DNA of 64,000 nucleotides from Sorghum bicolor (GCF_000003195.3 NC_012871.2:49158345-49222344); one strand, 5' to 3'; numbered from the stretch's first letter, positions 37,151-50,606 are shown. The notes: a model not told the origin generated them from the letters alone. Numbers and translations are program-made.

Positions 37151-37590
37151 TATGAGCACAAACACACTGGAGATATTGGACACTCAGGCAATGACTGCCC
37201 TGAGATGCTTGAGGACGTAAACTACTTCAACAACAACTACTACTACAACCGTCCTCAACAAAATCAAGGTTGGAATCAACAGAGGCCAAACTACTTAGAG
37301 ACAATCCAGGACGCCCCGTCATCCTGATCTCCATCGGCATGGTGGACTTCCTAGAAGCACTCTGCGACTTTGGCTCCAGCCTCAACTTTATGCTCAGGAC
37401 TCTAAGCAGATCAGGACAAGAACAAGATGACGCAACTGCAACCAGAGGAGGAAAATCATCAAGGACGGATGGGCAGAGTACGAAGGAGAAGTGCACCGAG
37501 GCAGGTGTGGAGAAAGAAGATAGTTATACATGAAGAGTATGCGCCGCCGGAACCACCGACTACGCCATCTAGCGAATCTATTTTAAAATA
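37150..37590 (+). pseudogene. A1 gag-protease scraps
   Basis: Three pieces align to the family-B frame. The first is the zinc-knuckle half and asparagine-rich stretch (about 37155-37300). The second is the first protease block with its Asp-Phe-Gly (37305-37400). The third is the basic C-terminal tail (37410-37560). The large segments between them are missing, so this is a deletion derivative with no intact domain. Confidence 0.82.
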
Positions 37591-37735
37591 GTTTGCTTAG
37601 TTAATCAAGTTCATATCATCTTGAAAAGAAAATAAAAATGTTAAAAATAGTAAGCCCCATGTGAGTATGCTCATGGCATAAAACCCATAAGTACATTCAT
37701 TGTGGTGGCATAAAAATAAAATAAATATATATTCC

Positions 37736-39390
37736 TGTTGACGGTCCTTAAGTATCAAATTTAATTATCAAATAAATAAAGAAAAGGATCCAAATGAAAT
37801 CAAGATCTAGACTTAGGGTTTTATCTAACAGAATTCCACGAGTTTTGGTGTTTGTCTATTTCTGTAGGGGGTTATCAGGAAATATGGAAGAAAGGCCCAC
37901 ATGTCGGGATTACGTAAAGATATTAACGTGCTGTGCAATTATCTTATATCTAGAAGACTCCAGAAGCCACGAGACCGAAGCGGAGGCGAAACGGGGCCAG
38001 AGGCAGGGCGCCCGCCCTGTCCTACTGGGCGCCCGCCCCCTCCCTGAGTCCAATCAGGACTCTGCTTTGCGGGAGATCTCCACCGACCTAAAGGATGAAT
38101 CTAAACCATACAATCTATGTCGGTTTGATCCAAGGGCCCATATTCACTTGAAGGGACTATAAAACCAGACCCCCTGGCCCCTGGAGGAGAGAGTCTCTCA
38201 ACCCTAATTCATTGTTCCATCAAGGGAGAAGAAGCCTTTGATCAAGATTAGAGCCACCACATCAATTAGCCATCTAGATTAGCATAGCTACATAGGATTA
38301 GAACTAGAAGGAGTCAATCTTCGATTGGTTTCCGGATCTGTCAGGAGGATTCTTGGTAATTCTCTAATTGTGCTTCTAATTGCTTTCTAATTATCTTTGT
38401 TCTTCAATATTATGAATATGACTTTGTTCTACTTCAATATATTGCTTATGACTTTGCTCTACTTGCTTATATTCAAGATTATATTGTTCTTAGTTTATCA
38501 TAGTTATGTACTTGGCTTAGTTAGATTAGATCTATATACATGCTTAGGATCGTATAGCTTTTATCCATCGGATCCATGGGTAAATGATAGATATTGTGTA
38601 GGCGTGGTGCTTATACCGTATTTATCTGTGATTGTACCCAATATGCCAGATCATGGGGTGGTTCGTGATAGTGACAGCTTCATTGATTCTTATATAGTCC
38701 CCCTCTCGTGTATTGGGCTGGCAGAGCAACATTATTACAGGGGAGTGATTGCTATATTTCTCATATTCCTTGCTAATATCACTATGCATGGGCGTAGTCT
38801 TGTCTCGCAATGATTGCTAAGTATGCTTGCACTAATTATGATAATGCTAGACTATATAGTTGAGAATAACTTAGGGAATATTCTTGTAGTTCGTTCTAAT
38901 ACCATGCTAATGACTTTCTAGAGTATCTAATTGAGGTGCTTATCATATTTATTATGTGGCTAGATCAGATTAGTTATCCTTGTCACTATTATTATTTCAT
39001 ATATCTTTTATGTGACACTTATCCCTGTATGATGAGTTAGATATAATGTTCTCAATTATACATGCAATGATAGATGCTCAATCTCATATTCTATTCTGTA
39101 ATCAATAGTGATGATTTCTAATCCCTTCCCAGTGGTAAAAATATAAATAACGATACCTGGAATACTTCCCGGTTAAAATGCTGCATCGGTATTAATCTGT
39201 CCGCTTGCAGATCTCATTCATTATTTATTTAGAAGAGCAATTGCATATTTCAATACCGCGTCTCTTATATCATGCTGGGGATGACAACTTGGCTTAAGTG
39301 GTGTGAGGGATAGGTTTGGCATTTTTGGCACCGTTACTAGATTTAGAGAACTTAGTCTACTTTTGGTAATGATGTTAAGAATACCCAACA
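37736..39390 (+). repeat. B1 5' LTR
   Basis: 1655 bp, TGTTGACGG to AATACCCAACA. TATA box at 38158-38164. Its U3 is close to that of family A, but the part downstream of the TATA box is unrelated. A 138-codon frame (38397-38813) recurs in the other B LTRs. Confidence 0.93.
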
Positions 39391-39398
39391 AGCATTTT

Positions 39399-39416
39399 TG
39401 GCGCCGTTGCCGGGGA
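39399..39416 (+). other. B1 primer-binding site, tRNA-Asp
   Basis: TGGCGCCGTTGCCGGGGA, eight bases after the 5' LTR, complementary to the tRNA-Asp 3' end. Confidence 0.85.
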
Positions 39417-39550
39417 AGGTTGATTACCAATCAGGAATGGAATAAAAGATTTTGATTTATCATTCGCATCACTAATATGATTGAGCTTATCTATTCTCTC
39501 ATACAGTTTTACCCCGATATTTTTCTATTTTATCTTATGCAGGGGAATGT

Positions 39551-42121
39551 ATGAATAGAAGACATCTTCCAGGGGATTTTGTTGACAATCCCGAAGCATT
39601 ATTCAAGAAGACGAGAGCCAAGCTAAAGAAATCATCAACACTTCACGAAGAAGCTTCATCCAATCAAGAAGATCACTGGAACTTGTCTTCAGAGTTCGAA
39701 GCCATGGCAAACAAATCAATCCGCGAGTTCTCAGCTCCCACTACGGACAACATCCGCACTGGACCTGCTGCAGAGATCGATGGCAACTTTGAGCTCAAGC
39801 CTGGACTTATCAACATGGTGCAATCTAACCAGTTCTGTGGGAAGGCACACGAAGATGCTAGTGCTCATTTACAACACTTCCTGGAGATTTGCAACACATT
39901 CACCATAGCAGGAGTTTCCAAAGACGCTATACTACTTCGCCTCTTCCCATTCTCACTGTTAGGAAGAGCGAAGCAGTGGTTCTACGCTACAAAGGAGAAG
40001 AATACTACGTGGGCACTCTGCTCAACAAACTTCCTGGCAAAGTTCTTTCCCATGGGCAAGACCAATGCTCTTCGTGGGAAGATTACAAGTTTTCAGGAAC
40101 AAGATGATGAATCTGTTCCAGAAGCATGGGAGCGCTTTCAAGACTACATCCTAGAATGTCCCCATCATGGAATGGAGAGTTGGCTATTGATGCAGACATT
40201 CTATCATGGGCTCGGCAACAGTGCTCGAGAAACCATGGATGCTGCAGCTGGAGGAGCATTCTTATCACTTACTATACCACAAGCCACAGCTCTTGTGGAG
40301 AAGATGGTGTCCAATCAAAGCTGGAATGAAGAGAGGACCCAGACACGCAAGAGAGGTGGAGGTATGCATCAGCTGAAGGAGGTAGACATGCTGTCTGCAA
40401 AGCTAGACCTGCTCATGAAGAAGCTCGATGATAGAGCTGGAGACAAGAAAGAAGTTATGCACATCTACGACTCTCACATGACTTGTGAGGAGTGTGGAGA
40501 CACTGAACACTCAGGCAAACACTGTCCTGAGATGCTTGAGGATGTGAACTACATCAACAACAACAACTACTACTACTACTACAACCGTCCTCAACAAACT
40601 CAAGGTTGGAATCAACAGAGGCCTAACTACTCAGGTAATTATCAAGGTAACAATTCTTACAACAACAATAGTAATTTTCCACCTTTGAGAGAGTTAGTGT
40701 CTAATCAAGGAAAGCTAATGGATAATCTATCTAAGAAATTGGCATCTAATGATAAAATGCTAGAAAATATAAATAATAGAATGGATAATTTCTCTACTGC
40801 CATCAAGAATCAAATTAGCTTTAATAAAATGATTGAATCTCAGTTAAATCAAATAGCTGCTGCTGTTCCTACTACTAACCCCGGTATACCATCACAACCG
40901 GAAGGATTAGAATCTGCAAATCTTGTAGACATGTTTGATGCAGGTAATTGGAGTAACCCCGTCAATGAATTCTCTACTGACCTTCTGCCGGTCAAGAGAG
41001 GCGATCCAGGACGCCCCGTCATCCCGATCTCCATCGGCATGGTGGACGTTCCAGAAGCACTCTGCGACTTTGGCTCTAGCGTCAACATTATACCCAGGGT
41101 ACTCTATGAAAAATTCTTTACATATCCTTTACTAGAAACAACCATGTGTTTGTAGTTTGCAGATCAGACGATAACTTTTCCAAAAGTAATAGTGAGGAAC
41201 CTTTGTGTCCGAGTTGGTACCTTGTATGCCCCAGCAGACTTCGTAGTGGTAGAGACCGGAAATGATGAGAGAGCACCTATCATCCTAGGGAGGCCATTCT
41301 TGAACACCACGGGAGCTATCATCTACGCCAGTGCTGCCAAGATCAGTTTCTACGTCAAAGGGAAGAAGGAGACATTTTTCTTCAAGAACAAGACTACACA
41401 AATTCAAGATCAATCCAGACGTGAGTCAAGGAAGAGGACCAACAGGAGAAACAGGAATAAGCAAGTGTGGACCGAGTCAGCTAAGATGGTCACTGTAGTT
41501 CATGAAGGCCAAGATCATCAACTTAAGTCACCGTTTTTGACCAAGAAGGACGACCCAGGAATGCCAAGCATTTACTGCTCCATAAATGGATACAACTTCT
41601 ACAAGACAATTTGCGACACCGGATCGGGCGTCAACATAATGGCCGCAGTCACCTATCGGCTCTTGTTCGGAACCATGCCACTAAAACCAACATACATTCA
41701 GCTCCAGATGGCAGATTAGACATTTCGAGAAGTTCAAGGAATAGTATCTGATGTCCCAGTCAAAATAGACGATCACTTTGTCTACACAGACTTTCAAGTT
41801 GTTGACATGGGAGAAGACGAGTACGATCCACCCATCATCCTTGGAAGACCGTTCCTCAGCACCGTTAAAGCAATTATCTACATTGAATCTAAGCAGGTCA
41901 GAAAGAGACGCAACCGCAACCAGAGGAGGCAGATCATCAAGGATGCATGGGCAGACTATGAAGGAGAAGTTGTAAGGTCAGAAGACATAGAGTTTAAACA
42001 GAATTATCCAGAGGAGATTGAAGCACCGAGTCACGTGTGGAAAATGAAGATAACTATACATGAAGAGGAGGCGCTGCCGGAAGTACCGACTACGCCACCC
42101 AACGAACCTCAGGACGATTAA
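39551..42121 (+). pseudogene. B1 Gag with two aspartic-protease-like domains
   Basis: The structural protein would build the particle. From the ATG at 39551: Gag core (about residues 75-190, with LLRLFPFSLLGRAKQWFY), a CCHC knuckle at residue 313 (C-x2-C-x4-H-x4-C), an asparagine-rich linker and a coiled segment. Then comes a first retropepsin-like domain (CDFGSS, Asp 506; later ILGRPFL) and a second (CDTGSG, Asp 689; later ILGRPFL), then a basic-acidic tail. Two stops, TAG at 41153 and TAG at 41717, replace CAG codons of copy B2. A 78-bp in-frame deletion follows the second ILGRPFL. No pol domains follow. Confidence 0.9.
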
Positions 42122-44261
42122 GAAATTGGAGAGTCCCGTTCGGAGGACTTAAAAACACCGAACGCCTTGCCAAGAGGTAAACTTAGAAGTTATCCTTTCC
42201 CTTTTAATCATTTCAATTATTTCAAATAGTTTACTTAGTTAATTATGTTCGTGCTATCCTAAAAAGAAAATAAAAATGTGAAAAACAGTAAGCCCCATGT
42301 GAGTAGACGAGTGGCATAAAACCCATAAGTACATTCACTGTGGTGGCATAAAAATAAAATAAATATTTTTCTGCTTTATAAAATAAAAATATAAAAATAG
42401 GGAGTAATAATTATTAAGGAGTCTCAAGATAATAAAGGCTAGATATTTATGCTAACACTTAATCAGTTCCACAAGCTATGTTGTCTATTTGAGCTCCACA
42501 GAATTTAAGAATCAAGAAGACTAGCAGACGGAGAACATTCTAATCGCTGTCAGAATGCTGCTGACTTTCAAATACACCTCTGCCACCTGCTAGCTACATC
42601 AAGAGAAATTACGTCAAAATTCAGCTTGGGGGAGAGCACCCCCATTTATCTCGATAAGTATTTCTATCTATCTTTATACTTATATTATTAAACTATGGAA
42701 AACCAAATAAAGATTTTATGCTTATATATATATGTCTTTTGCTTAGTGTGTTTAATAAATAAATAAAGTGGCTATGCTAATCTGTATCTAAATAAAACTT
42801 AAGCATGGATATGATGAATAGTTGCTCTGCCTAATTTGTAAATTTTAAGTTCTCTCTCAAGTTTAGATATAACTGTTATAATTTAAAGCTTGCTCTAGAC
42901 CTAAACTTGTGGGATGAAAATTTGATCTGAAGTCTAAGTTGTTAACGGATACGATATGGGAAGGTTGAGCTGCTGTTTATCTGTTCCTAGAGATGCTAGA
43001 ATTCTGGAGAATTTTATCTTTGAAAATCTTTAAAATGTTGCATGATGAGTTCCTGTATGATGAGAGTTTAAATTCCTACCAAAGCCATATATACATGCTT
43101 GCTAGACTTTGAGCCACACATTTATTATTTACTGCTTATGAGCATTGAGTGTGGTCAAGCTGTGTTGACCCTTAGGAGCTTGTCATGTGGTTAAATCAAG
43201 ATTTCACTTGCACGTTCACTCATATATGCTACTTCTATTCTGGAAGTACCATCCACATATATCCACCCATTCCATCTCCAGAATCACCCAAAAATATTCT
43301 ACTCCTAATCCGGGAGAGAGTAACCAAAAATATTTTTGTTTTCCCCTTGTGAAATAAATGCTCAAGTTATCTTGTTACTACCACTTGCTATATTATCTCA
43401 AGAGATGAATGCTCTAAAAAAAAGATACGAGGAAATAAAAAGGAGCAAGTGCTCGGAACCTCGAAAGAAAAGAAAAAGTGAGACGAGAGGTAAAAATGGA
43501 CAAGTGTGCGGCAGTAGAATTAGGGGTGCAAGATACCCACCTGAGAGAAAAGAAAAATATAGAGCATCTCATTCTCCTCATAAAGTTTCAAAAAGCAAGG
43601 AAGGTATGTATCCCCTCAAAGAGCAAAGTAGAATTAGACTTCCACCTCCATTGTTTTCACCATTGTTATCACCAGCATCACCATACACCATTCATTCGCC
43701 ACACATGCACATCTTGATTTGGCTTATTGACTTATTACTTTGGATCCATGGTTTGACTATGCAATAAATGTCTTGTAAGTATGTATACTTTATCTCCCAC
43801 CTATGAGCTCCAGATATTAAAGCCTTATTAGAGTAGGGTGAGAGAGAAGGCAATGTCACTATGCCTCATACCACAAATACTACATATCTTGAGAGAAGGC
43901 ATATACCATCACTGCCTTGGTAAGGATCCAAAAATACCACAAAAGAGAGACCTGAGAGAATCATACAAGGAATTTCTGAGTTTTATTTGAAAATCTTCAA
44001 AAACCCCAGAGCTATAGCTGATCAAGAATAAGAGACATGGCACTTGACTAGATTGTTCTATCTTTTAACCACTCAAGACAGAAGTGACAGTTACAAGTCC
44101 CATGGTGATGGTACAGTAAGTAAGTTTTAAGTCTTGACAGTTTACTCTAACTCAGAGATGAGATCTTATTTAAAAGCATGTGTACCGTCAATTTTTAAAA
44201 ATATTGCAACAACTTATGATCTATAGCTGAGTCTCTCCTTGCTCAGGGACGAGCAAGAGGT
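42122..44261 (+). other. B1 3' noncoding region
   Basis: Shared nearly base for base with B2 (58206-60385) and in large part with A1 (45916-47778). Holds a purine-rich, lysine-coding stretch (43400-43560) without a conserved long frame. It probably carries packaging or cis signals used by both families, which is inference. Confidence 0.5.
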
Positions 44262-44276
44262 AAGCTTGGGGGAGTT
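44262..44276 (+). other. B1 polypurine tract
   Basis: AAGCTTGGGGGAGTT immediately precedes the 3' LTR. A similar tract precedes the 3' LTR in A1 (47779-47793) and B2 (60386-60400). Confidence 0.8.
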
Positions 44277-45910
44277 TGTTGACGGTCCTTAAGTATCAAA
44301 TTTAATTATCAAATAAATAAAGAAAAGGATCCAAATGAAATCAAGATCTAGACTTAGGGTTTTATCTAACAGAATTCCACGAGTTTTGGTGTTTGTCTAT
44401 TTCTACAGGGGGTTATCAGGAAATATGGAAGAAAGGCCCACATGTCGGGATTACGTAAAGATATTAACGTGCTGTGCAATTATCTTACATCTATAAGACT
44501 CCAGAAGCCACGAGACCGAAGCGGAGGCGAAACGGGGCCAGAGGCAGGGCGCCCGCCCCCTCCCTGAGTCCAATCAGGACTCTGCTTTGCGGGAGATCTC
44601 CACCGACCTAAAGGATGAATCTAAACCATACAATCTATGTCGGTTTGATCCAAGGGCCCATATTCACTTGAAGGGACTATAAAACCAGACCCCCTGGCCC
44701 CTGGAGGAGAGAGTCTCTCAACCCTAATTCATTGTTCCATCAAGGGAGAAGAAGCCTCTGATCAAGATTAGAGCCACCACATCAATTAGACATCTAGATT
44801 AGCATAGCTACATAGGATTAGAACTAGATGGAGTCAATCTTCGATTGGTTTCCGGATCTGTCAGGAGGATTCTTGGTAATTCTCTAATTGTGCTTCTAAT
44901 TGCTTTCTAATTATCTTTGTTCTTCAATATTATGAATATGACTTTGTTCTACTTCAATATATTGCTTATGACTTTGCTCTACTTGCTTATATTCAAGATT
45001 ATATTGTTCTTAGTTTATCATAGTTATGTACTTGGCTTAGTTAGATTAGATCTATATACATGCTTAGGATCGTATAGCTTTTATCCATCGGATCCATGGG
45101 TAAATGATAGATATTGTGTAGGCGTGGTGCTTATACCGTATTTATCTGCGATTGTACCCAATATGCCAGATCGTGGGGTGGTTCGTGATAGTGACAGCTT
45201 CATTGATTCTTATATAGTCCCCCTCTCGTGTATTGGGCTGGCAGAGCAACATTATTACAGGGGAGTGATTGCTATGTTTCTCATATTCCTTGCTAATATC
45301 ACTATGCATGGGCGTAGTCTTGTCTCGCAATGATTGCTAAGTATGCTTGCACTAATTATGATAATGCTAGACTATATAGTTGAGAATAACTTAGGGAATA
45401 TTCTTGTAGTTCGTTCTAATACCATGCTAATGACTTTCTAGAGTATCTAATTGAGGTGCTTATCATATTTATTATGTGGCTAGATCAGATTAGTTATCCT
45501 TGTCACTATTATTATTTCATATATCTTTTATGTGACACTTATCCCTGTATGATGAGTTAGATATAATGTTCTCAATTGTACATGCAATGATAGATGCTCA
45601 ATCTTATATTCTATTCTGTAATCAATAGTGATGATTTCTAATCCCTTCCCAGTGGTAAAAATATAAATAACGATACCTGGAATACTTCCCGGTTAAAATG
45701 CTGCATCGGTATTAATCTGTGCGCTTGCAGATCGCATTCATTATTTATTTAGAAGAGCAATTGCATATTTCAATACCGCGTCTCTTATATCATGCTGGGG
45801 ATGACAACTTGGCTTAAGTGGTGTGAGGGATAGGTTTGGCATTTTTGGCACCGTTACTAGATTTAGAGAACTTAGTCTACTTTTGGTAATGATGTTAAGA
45901 ATACCCAACA
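44277..45910 (+). repeat. B1 3' LTR
   Basis: 1634 bp. It is 21 bases shorter than its 5' partner because one GGGCGCCCGCCC-containing unit near 44550 is missing. Otherwise very similar: three differences over the 417-bp block 38397-38813/44917-45333, consistent with a recent insertion. Confidence 0.93.
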
Positions 45911-47793
45911 ATTCCTGTCCTATAAAAAATGAAAATATAAAAATAAATTTATGATCCTACTAAAAAGAGTAACATTTATTGAGGAGGCTCAACATGATAA
46001 AAGCTAGATATTTATGCTAACAATTAACTAGTTCCACAAAGCTTTGTTGTCTATTTGAGCTTCACAGAATTCAAGGATCAAAGAAGACTAGGAGACGAAG
46101 GACATCCTAATCGCTGTCAGGGTGCTGCCGACATTCAAATACACCTCCGCCACCTGCTAGCTACATCAGAAGAAATTACGTCAAAATCCAGCTTGGGGGA
46201 GAGCACCCCCATTTATCCAGCTAAGTGTTCTACTCACGTTTATATTTTACTCAAATAATAAAAAGATGCATAATCATAAAAACCCAAATAAAGATTTTGT
46301 GCTTATATATATCCTTGCTTAGTTTGCTAAATAAATAAATAAATAAAGTTTGCTATGAACCCTCATGACAAGCTCTCACATAGAAATGATGAATAGTTGC
46401 TCTGCCATGACTAGTTCTAAAAATTGAAATGTCTCTCAAGTTTAGGCATGACTGGTATTAATTAAAATTTGCTCTAAACCTAAACTTGTGGGGGAGTACT
46501 TGATCTAAAGTCTAAGTCATTAACGGATACGATATAGGAAGGTTGAGCTGTTGTTTATCTGTTCCTAGAGATGCTAGAATTCTGGAGAATTTTATCTTTG
46601 AAAATCTTTAAAATGTTGCATGATGAGTTCCTGTATGATGAGAGTTTAAATTCCTACCACAGCCATATATACATGCTTGCTAAACTTTGAGCCACACATT
46701 TACTTTTTACTGCTTATGAGCATTGAGTGTGGTCAAGCTGTATAGACCCTTAGGAGCTTGTCATGCGGTTAAAATCAAGATTCACTTGCACGTTCACTCA
46801 CACATGCTGCTTCTACTCTGGAAGTACGCATCCACATATATCCACCCATTTCCATCCAAAAATATTCTACTCCTAATCCGGGAGAGAATAGCCAAAAACA
46901 TTTCTGTTTTCCCTTGTGAAATAAATGCTCAAGTTATCTTGGTTACTACCACTTGCTATATTATTTCAGGAAATGAGTGCTCTAAAAAAAAGAAGATACG
47001 AGGAAATAAAAAGGGGCAAGTGCCCGGAACCTCGAAAGAAAAGAAAAAAGTGAGACGAGAGGTAAAAATGGACAAGTGTCCGACAGTAGAATTAGGGGTA
47101 CAAGATACCCACCTGAGAGAAAAGAAAAAGAAAATATAGAGCTTCTCATTCTCCTCAAAAAGTTTCAAAAGTAGAATTAGACTTTCACTATTGTTATCAC
47201 GATCATTACCATGCACCATTCATTCACCACACATGCACATCTTGATTTGACTTATTGACTTGTTCTTTTGGATTCATGGTTTGACTATGCAATAAATGTC
47301 TTGTAAGTATGTATTAGCTGTCTCCCACCTATGAGCTCTAGATATCAAAAGCCTTATCAGAGTAGGGTGAGAGAGAAGGCAATGTCACTATGCCTTATAC
47401 CACAAATACCACATACTTTGAGAGAAGGCATATACCATTACTGCCTTGGTAAGGATCCAGAAATACCACAAAAGAGAGACTAGAGAGAGTCATACAAGGA
47501 ATCTCTGAGTTTTATTTGAAAATCTGCAAAAACTCCAGAGCTATAGTTAATCGAAGAACAAGAGACATGGCGCTTGACTAGACCGTTCTATCTTTAAACT
47601 GCTCAAGACATAAGTGACGGTTGCAAGCCCCATGGTGGAAGGTAAAATGAGTAAGTTTAAATCTTAACAGTTTACCCTAACCCAGAGATGAGATCTTGTT
47701 TGAACGCATGTATCTTTAAGGTATGAAACCACTGCAGAAACTCTTGAGTCCATCTTTGCTCAGGGACGAGCAAAGGTTAAGCTTGGGGGAGCT
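45911..47793 (+). other. A1 internal region, 3' part
   Basis: Resumes A1 after B1, starting with the second ATTCC. Related to the 3' noncoding region of family B but more diverged. Ends in a polypurine tract (47779-47793). No gene seen. Confidence 0.6.
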
Positions 47794-49057
47794 TGTTGAC
47801 GGTCCTTAATGCTCACATTTAACCGTCAACTAATCATAGAAAAGGATCCAAATGCAACCAACACCTAGACTTAGGGTTTTATCTGACAGAATTCCATGAG
47901 TTTTGGTGTTTGTCTATTTCTTTAGGGGGTTATCAGGAAATACGGAAGAAAGGCCCACACATCGGGTTTACATAGAGATATTAATGTGCCGCGCAATTTT
48001 CTACCATCTAGAAGACTCTAGAAGCCACGGGAATGAAGCGGAGGCCGAACGGGGCCAGGCACTAGGCGCCCGCCCAGTTGACCTGGGCGCCCGCCCCCTC
48101 CTAGAGTCCAAACAAGACTCTCTTTCGGGATCAATCTCCACCGACCTAAAGGATCAAGGATTACCGTTCAATCAATGTCGGTTTGATCCAACGGCCCATA
48201 TTCATTTGAAGGGACTATAAAACCAGACCCCCTGGCCCCTGGAGATCATACCTCTTCTACAGAATCAAAGCTAGGGTTTCAATTCTTCATCCAAGTAGAG
48301 AGGATCCCTCTAGTTCTTCTAGTTCTACCTCTAGTTCATCTAGATCTAGTTCTAGTTCATCTAGTTCTAGTTCTAGTTCTAGTTAGTTCTAGTTGTAATC
48401 TATAAAATAGGGTGAGAGAAGAGGAGAGCGGATGAGGAGCCGGATCTGTCGGATCTTCCTCAACATTATACTTTTGCAGCAACTGGTTCGTTCTTCATCG
48501 TTCTCCAGGTTCTTCAATTCATAATTCCTAAGTTCTCTAATTACTTTTATTTACATTCAAGTTATTTATTAGATTCCCGCTTGCATCAAGTGCTCTAATC
48601 TTTGAAACATTAGAGTAGTAATTAATAGATTAGACGTGGTGTTTAGTCTTGCAATTACCTGGAATTGCACCCAATCCTGCGGATTGTTGTGGTAGCCTTA
48701 GGGTAGTGACAGCCCTAACGGTCGACGTATTCCACCTCGTTCGGATCGGTGTTTGTAGGACCGTAGTCAGACCTTCCTAGCCCCCTTCTCATCTCTTTTT
48801 GTGGTTAGTGTTCTGATGTCCCGAAATAGATAATCTTGAAGTAATTCTTGATTCTTAGATCAACTAGAGAACTCTCAGGAAACTTCCTCTCTTCCCACCA
48901 AAAATAATTATATAGTTATCCTTGGGCGATCTTGAATATTAATTAGTACACTCACGTTCCCTGTGGAAAATCGATACTCTGGAATACTCCCGGGTGAAAG
49001 CTACATCGATATCCATGCGCTTGCGGATTTTTCTGTTTGCATTTAAAATACCCAACA
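47794..49057 (+). repeat. A1 3' LTR
   Basis: 1264 bp, TGTTGACGG to CCCAACA. TATA box at 48216-48222. The CTAGTT tract is shorter than in the 5' copy, which accounts for most of the 20-bp length difference. Confidence 0.92.
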
Positions 49058-49833
49058 CCTGGTTGTGTCATAAACCTCTCTGCATCAGGCATCTGGAACG
49101 TTGGGGCTTGAGAATTCCCAGTGTAAGGTCTCACAGTAGTAGTTGTAGAGTACTGGGGATTTTGATTCATCGGCAGATTTGGAGGTGCCGATGCCATAGG
49201 AGCCTTGCCTGTCACGTCAGCCACTTGAGATGTTCCAGGACTTTTTGCCATGAATTCTGGGGGCATACCATAACCCCACCAGTTGGGAGGAACAGTCCCT
49301 GACATTGCCGATGCCAATAGATCTATGGCAAGCTTGATTTGCCCGTCTGATGTTGATGGATTGGTTGTCATTGGTGTAGACGGCGCATTAGTGATCCCTA
49401 ATGTGCTTGGAGGAGAAGTAGCTTCTGTACCCACAACGGCTGTAGTAGCCGATGGAGCCGTGATCAATGATGACCCTAGCTGATGATAGGCAGGACCCAC
49501 ATAAGTTGGTGGTACTTGTCCTTCTTTGAAAGTTCTAGCCACGGCGTTGAAAACCGTATTGGACAGCACACCAGATTGATTGATCAGAGCACGGTTGACA
49601 GCACTATCAACCATTTCTTGCAATTTACCAGGATTGGCTTCAAAAGTTATCTGCCGAGGTGCCGGCAATGCTTCCTTTTGGATCACCTCGCCGCTCCTGT
49701 TGATACTGAGGGATTTCAAGCATAGCTGCTTGTAGTCCTCCATGGCTTTTGCCATAGCTTGCTTCTGCTCATCTCTGAGATTGGCCTCCATCACTGGGAT
49801 GACGTTCTCCAAGTCGAAATTGGTGTTTGACAT
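49058..49833 (-). pseudogene. Tat gag, N-terminal third
   Basis: The start is the ATG at 49833 (MSNTNFDLENVIPVMEANLR), which lies 22 bases downstream of the primer site. An in-frame upstream start at 49908 would reach into the LTR and is unlikely. This part is an acidic helical N-terminus followed by a serine/threonine/proline-rich linker (EATSPPSTLGITNAPS). It runs open to the family-A insertion at 49058 and continues in frame at 34211. Confidence 0.85.
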
Positions 49834-49854
49834 GTTGATCTTGATCTTGAATCT

Positions 49855-49872
49855 GTCCCACCGAGCGTGCCA
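49855..49872 (-). other. Tat primer-binding site candidate
   Basis: On the minus strand TGGCACGCTCGGTGGGAC begins seven bases after the 5' LTR. TGG at the start pairs with a tRNA CCA end. I could not assign the tRNA. Confidence 0.65.
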
Positions 49873-49879
49873 AAAGATG

Positions 49880-50606
49880 TGTTGGTGCAAAAGCTGATCT
49901 GCAAACACAAAGGGCTAATACCCGATTCAAATGTTAAGGCGTGCCAGCCGATTTGACCTTACTATCGGCAAAGGTGGTAACTCGAACACTTTGGTCTCGA
50001 CAACAGCGATGCGCCTGGATGTCACGGCCAAGAGGTGTTCACGCAGAACTCGAGAACACATCGAGTTTGACTCAACGAATTCCTAAGAACTCGTAGTAAA
50101 AGGAAAATATGATGAAGTCGTCGAAAAGTAGATGCTGGAATATGAGTAAAAACCTATGTTTGATTGATTGATAGATGTCTCATTACATTGCCCTAGGGTC
50201 TACATTTATACCTTGCCCGAAGAGCTATAACTAGACATGACTAGAACTCAAATTCCAAATTAAAAGGAATCCGTATACAAAACGAATCCTAATAACTAAG
50301 GAAAACATTAAATTATCCCCCGTAACCGATCGGTACACTGCCGCGAGTCAATCGGCAACCCCTGCATCTTCCTCCACGACCATCGGCAAACCGCCTTTCA
50401 CCATCATCGGCAACCATCAGTGCTAGTCATCGGCATGATCCCGTTACTACTTCCTGGATTTAGTCATATTCCGTCGTTCTCCCATCGGCACCAACCTCCA
50501 TCGGTAACTCCCCTGTAGACTGGTCACCATCACCCCATCTGCCGATCTTCACTTTATTAACTCCAAGTGCGTATCCAAAGACACATGTGTGAAAACGGTG
50601 TCAACA
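49880..50606 (-). repeat. Tat 5' LTR (right)
   Basis: 727 bp, reading TGTTGACACC to GCACCAACA on the minus strand. Contains many ATCGGC/GCCGAT words. About 28 substitutions separate it from the split left LTR. Confidence 0.94.
50204..50210 (-). promoter_or_regulatory. TATA box of the Tat 5' LTR
   Basis: TATAAAT on the minus strand, in the context GGTATAAATGTAG, about 400 bases into the LTR. The same box stands at 16928-16934 in the other LTR. Confidence 0.65.

Larger units (their letters stand above)
37736..45910 (+). mobile_element. Family-B LTR retrotransposon, copy B1 (complete)
   Basis: 8175 bp, flanked by exact ATTCC duplications (37731-37735 and 45911-45915). LTRs of 1655 and 1634 bp, tRNA-Asp primer site (39399-39416), one gag-protease frame (39551-42121), a 2.1-kb noncoding 3' region and a polypurine tract (44262-44276). 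No reverse transcriptase, RNase H or integrase is present, with no sign of a deletion scar in their place, and copy B2 has the same layout. It resembles the Gag-only, trans-mobilised plant elements (TR-GAG type). Confidence 0.94.
34212..49057 (+). mobile_element. Family-A LTR retrotransposon (copy A1), with family-B nested inside
   Basis: LTRs 34212-35495 and 47794-49057 (TGTTGACGG...CCCAACA), flanked by TCTGG and CCTGG, a duplication with one mismatch. Without the nested B1 element and its duplication it is about 6.7 kb. The primer site matches tRNA-Asp. The internal region holds only scraps of a family-B-like gag-protease frame (37150-37560). It cannot encode reverse transcriptase or integrase, so it is non-autonomous. 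Inserted in Tat gag. Confidence 0.92.

Noticed and set aside
38622..38810. Minus-strand 62-codon frame in the B LTR
   Set aside because: It is the antisense shadow of the plus frame in the same place, and no minus promoter was seen.
43336..43767. Lysine-rich frame as a conserved family-B protein
   Set aside because: The matching regions in A1 (46723) and B2 (59597) open in different lengths and frames, so the DNA is conserved but not the frame.
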